Assembly (NCBI GenBank): GCA_027000765.1
Contig: JALTNJ010000094.1
Coordinates: 1 to 6,280 of the forward strand
Direction of reading: 5' to 3'
Source: Nitrososphaeria archaeon
GTDB taxonomy: Archaea > Thermoproteota > Nitrososphaeria > Geothermarchaeales > JDFR-13
Length of the DNA stretch: 6,280 nucleotides
The notes under the pieces are model-generated. The model did not search any database. It was not told the DNA's origin and saw only the letters and a list, made by a program, of their open reading frames with translations. Made by a program: the position numbers and the translations under genes. Shown piece after piece: positions 5,930 through 6,280 of the stretch (position 1 is the first letter of the stretch; each line of letters opens with the position of its first letter).

Positions 5930-5940
5930 TTTCTACTCAT
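5926..5940 (-). other. Four-codon ATG mini-ORF overlapping the hjc start
   Basis: On the minus strand ATG AGT AGA AAT TGA (M-S-R-N-stop) begins at 5940, and its TGA shares bases with the TTG start of hjc (TTGA, 5929-5926). A TATA-like actaaatta at 5970-5962 lies about 26 bp before 5940, so a transcript starting at this ATG would be leaderless. It may be a leader peptide for translational coupling, or the mark of a one-base indel: one added base would join this ATG in frame to hjc. It may also be chance. Confidence 0.35.
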
Positions 5941-5961
5941 AATTTAATTTGTATCCTGCTG

Positions 5962-5970
5962 TAATTTAGT
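5962..5970 (-). promoter_or_regulatory. Predicted TATA box of hjc
   Basis: Minus-strand actaaatta, centre about 26 bp upstream of base 5940. It shares the A/T-rich divergent region 5930-6035 with the glycyl-tRNA synthetase promoter. Confidence 0.4.
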
Positions 5971-5977
5971 TTTTATC

Positions 5978-6027
5978 TTAATATAACCATTTTTGAATTA
6001 TATGATAGAGAGTAGTTGGTTGAGGTG
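5978..6027 (+). promoter_or_regulatory. Promoter and strong Shine-Dalgarno of the glycyl-tRNA synthetase gene
   Basis: TATA-like ttaatataa at 5978-5986 predicts a start near 6008. tgaggtg at 6021-6027 is complementary to the archaeal 16S rRNA 3' tail (CACCUCA), with 8 nt to the TTG at 6036. This strong site is what makes the TTG preferable to the ATG at 6057, which has no such element. Confidence 0.6.
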
Positions 6028-6035
6028 GTTGTTGA

Positions 6036-6280
6036 TTGGATAAGGCCGAGAAGGTTATGAACCTAGCGGTTAGAAGAGGTTTTTTCTGGCCAGCCTATGA
6101 GATATATGGTGGAGTCGCTGGCATGTATGTCTGGGGTCCCCTTGGAGTAGTTCTTAAGAATAAGATCATAGGATTATGGAGGGCCATGTTTATAGAGTCG
6201 CATGATTTCTTGGAGATTGAGAGCCCTGCTATAGCCCCTTATGTCGTGTTTGAAGCCTCTGGTCATGTGGGTAGTTTTAA
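6036..6280 (+). CDS. glyS: Glycyl-tRNA synthetase, N-terminal part (3' end cut by window)
   Basis: A class II enzyme that charges tRNA-Gly with glycine in the cytosol. The visible 81 residues begin (M)DKAEKVMNLAVRRGF and run through FFWPAYEIYGGVAGMYVWGPLG, the hallmark of the archaeal/eukaryotic alpha2-type GlyRS (the usual form is RRGF-x-x-P-(S/A)-x-EIYGG-x-AGF-x-DYGPLG), then FLEIESPAIAPYVVFEASGHV, class II motif 1 and the substrate-binding ASGHV. The start is TTG, because an in-frame TGA lies just upstream (6033-6035), the Shine-Dalgarno tgaggtg is 8 nt away, and the family's conserved N-terminal helix starts here. VWGPLG in place of the usual DYGPLG is a mild oddity. The gene continues beyond the window and is divergent from hjc. 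Confidence 0.95.
   Translation, partial: MDKAEKVMNLAVRRGFFWPAYEIYGGVAGMYVWGPLGVVLKNKIIGLWRAMFIESHDFLEIESPAIAPYVVFEASGHVGSF

Overview
The window looks like a piece of chromosome from a (hyper)thermophilic archaeon, most likely of the Thermoproteota (Crenarchaeota-like) side. Reasons: an ATP-dependent archaeal-type DNA ligase, a geranylgeranyl reductase of the archaeal lipid pathway, an Hjc-type Holliday junction resolvase, an archaeal-type glycyl-tRNA synthetase with a UUG start, A/T-rich TATA-box promoters about 26 bp before the predicted starts, TGAGGTG-type Shine-Dalgarno sites, heavy use of AGG/AGA and ATA codons, and a very G+C-rich structured RNA inside an otherwise A/T-rich genome. The exact lineage cannot be told from the window.

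Layout. 1-1050 (+) is the C-terminal part of an ATP-dependent DNA ligase, cut by the window edge. 1051-1135 is A/T-rich and holds a promoter. 1136-1576 (+) is a block of about 440 nt with no credible protein. It folds into nested, compensated helices closed by a perfect 17-bp terminal helix, and I read it as a large structured non-coding RNA of unknown family. 1556-2764 (-) encodes a compact (alpha/alpha)6-barrel glycosidase-like protein, and its last codons overlap the 3' strand of the RNA. 2765-2930 is a divergent promoter region. 2931-3752 (+) is SurE, and 3866-5065 (+) is a geranylgeranyl reductase-family flavoprotein. 5052-5543 (-) is an MJ0936/YfcE-type metallophosphoesterase that overlaps the reductase tail to tail by 14 bp. 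5597-5929 (-) is Hjc. 5930-6035 is a second divergent promoter region. 6036-6280 (+) is the start of glycyl-tRNA synthetase, cut by the right edge.

The genes do not form one pathway. They are mostly singly transcribed housekeeping genes: DNA repair and recombination (ligase, Hjc), nucleotide or phosphate metabolism (SurE, phosphoesterase), membrane lipid saturation (reductase), carbohydrate metabolism (glycosidase) and translation (GlyRS). Hjc and the phosphoesterase lie in the same direction 53 bp apart and may be co-transcribed.

The striking part is 1136-1576. Hand counting gives about 60% G+C over 1141-1560, against about 27% in the 60 bases of 1081-1140. G-U pairs that would be A-C mismatches on the other strand point to the + strand, and a TATA-like element lies at the right distance from the 5' end of the terminal helix. 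I could not fit it to archaeal SRP RNA or to a normal RNase P RNA, apart from a weak resemblance to one RNase P conserved region near the 3' end. It is the best candidate in the window for something undescribed.
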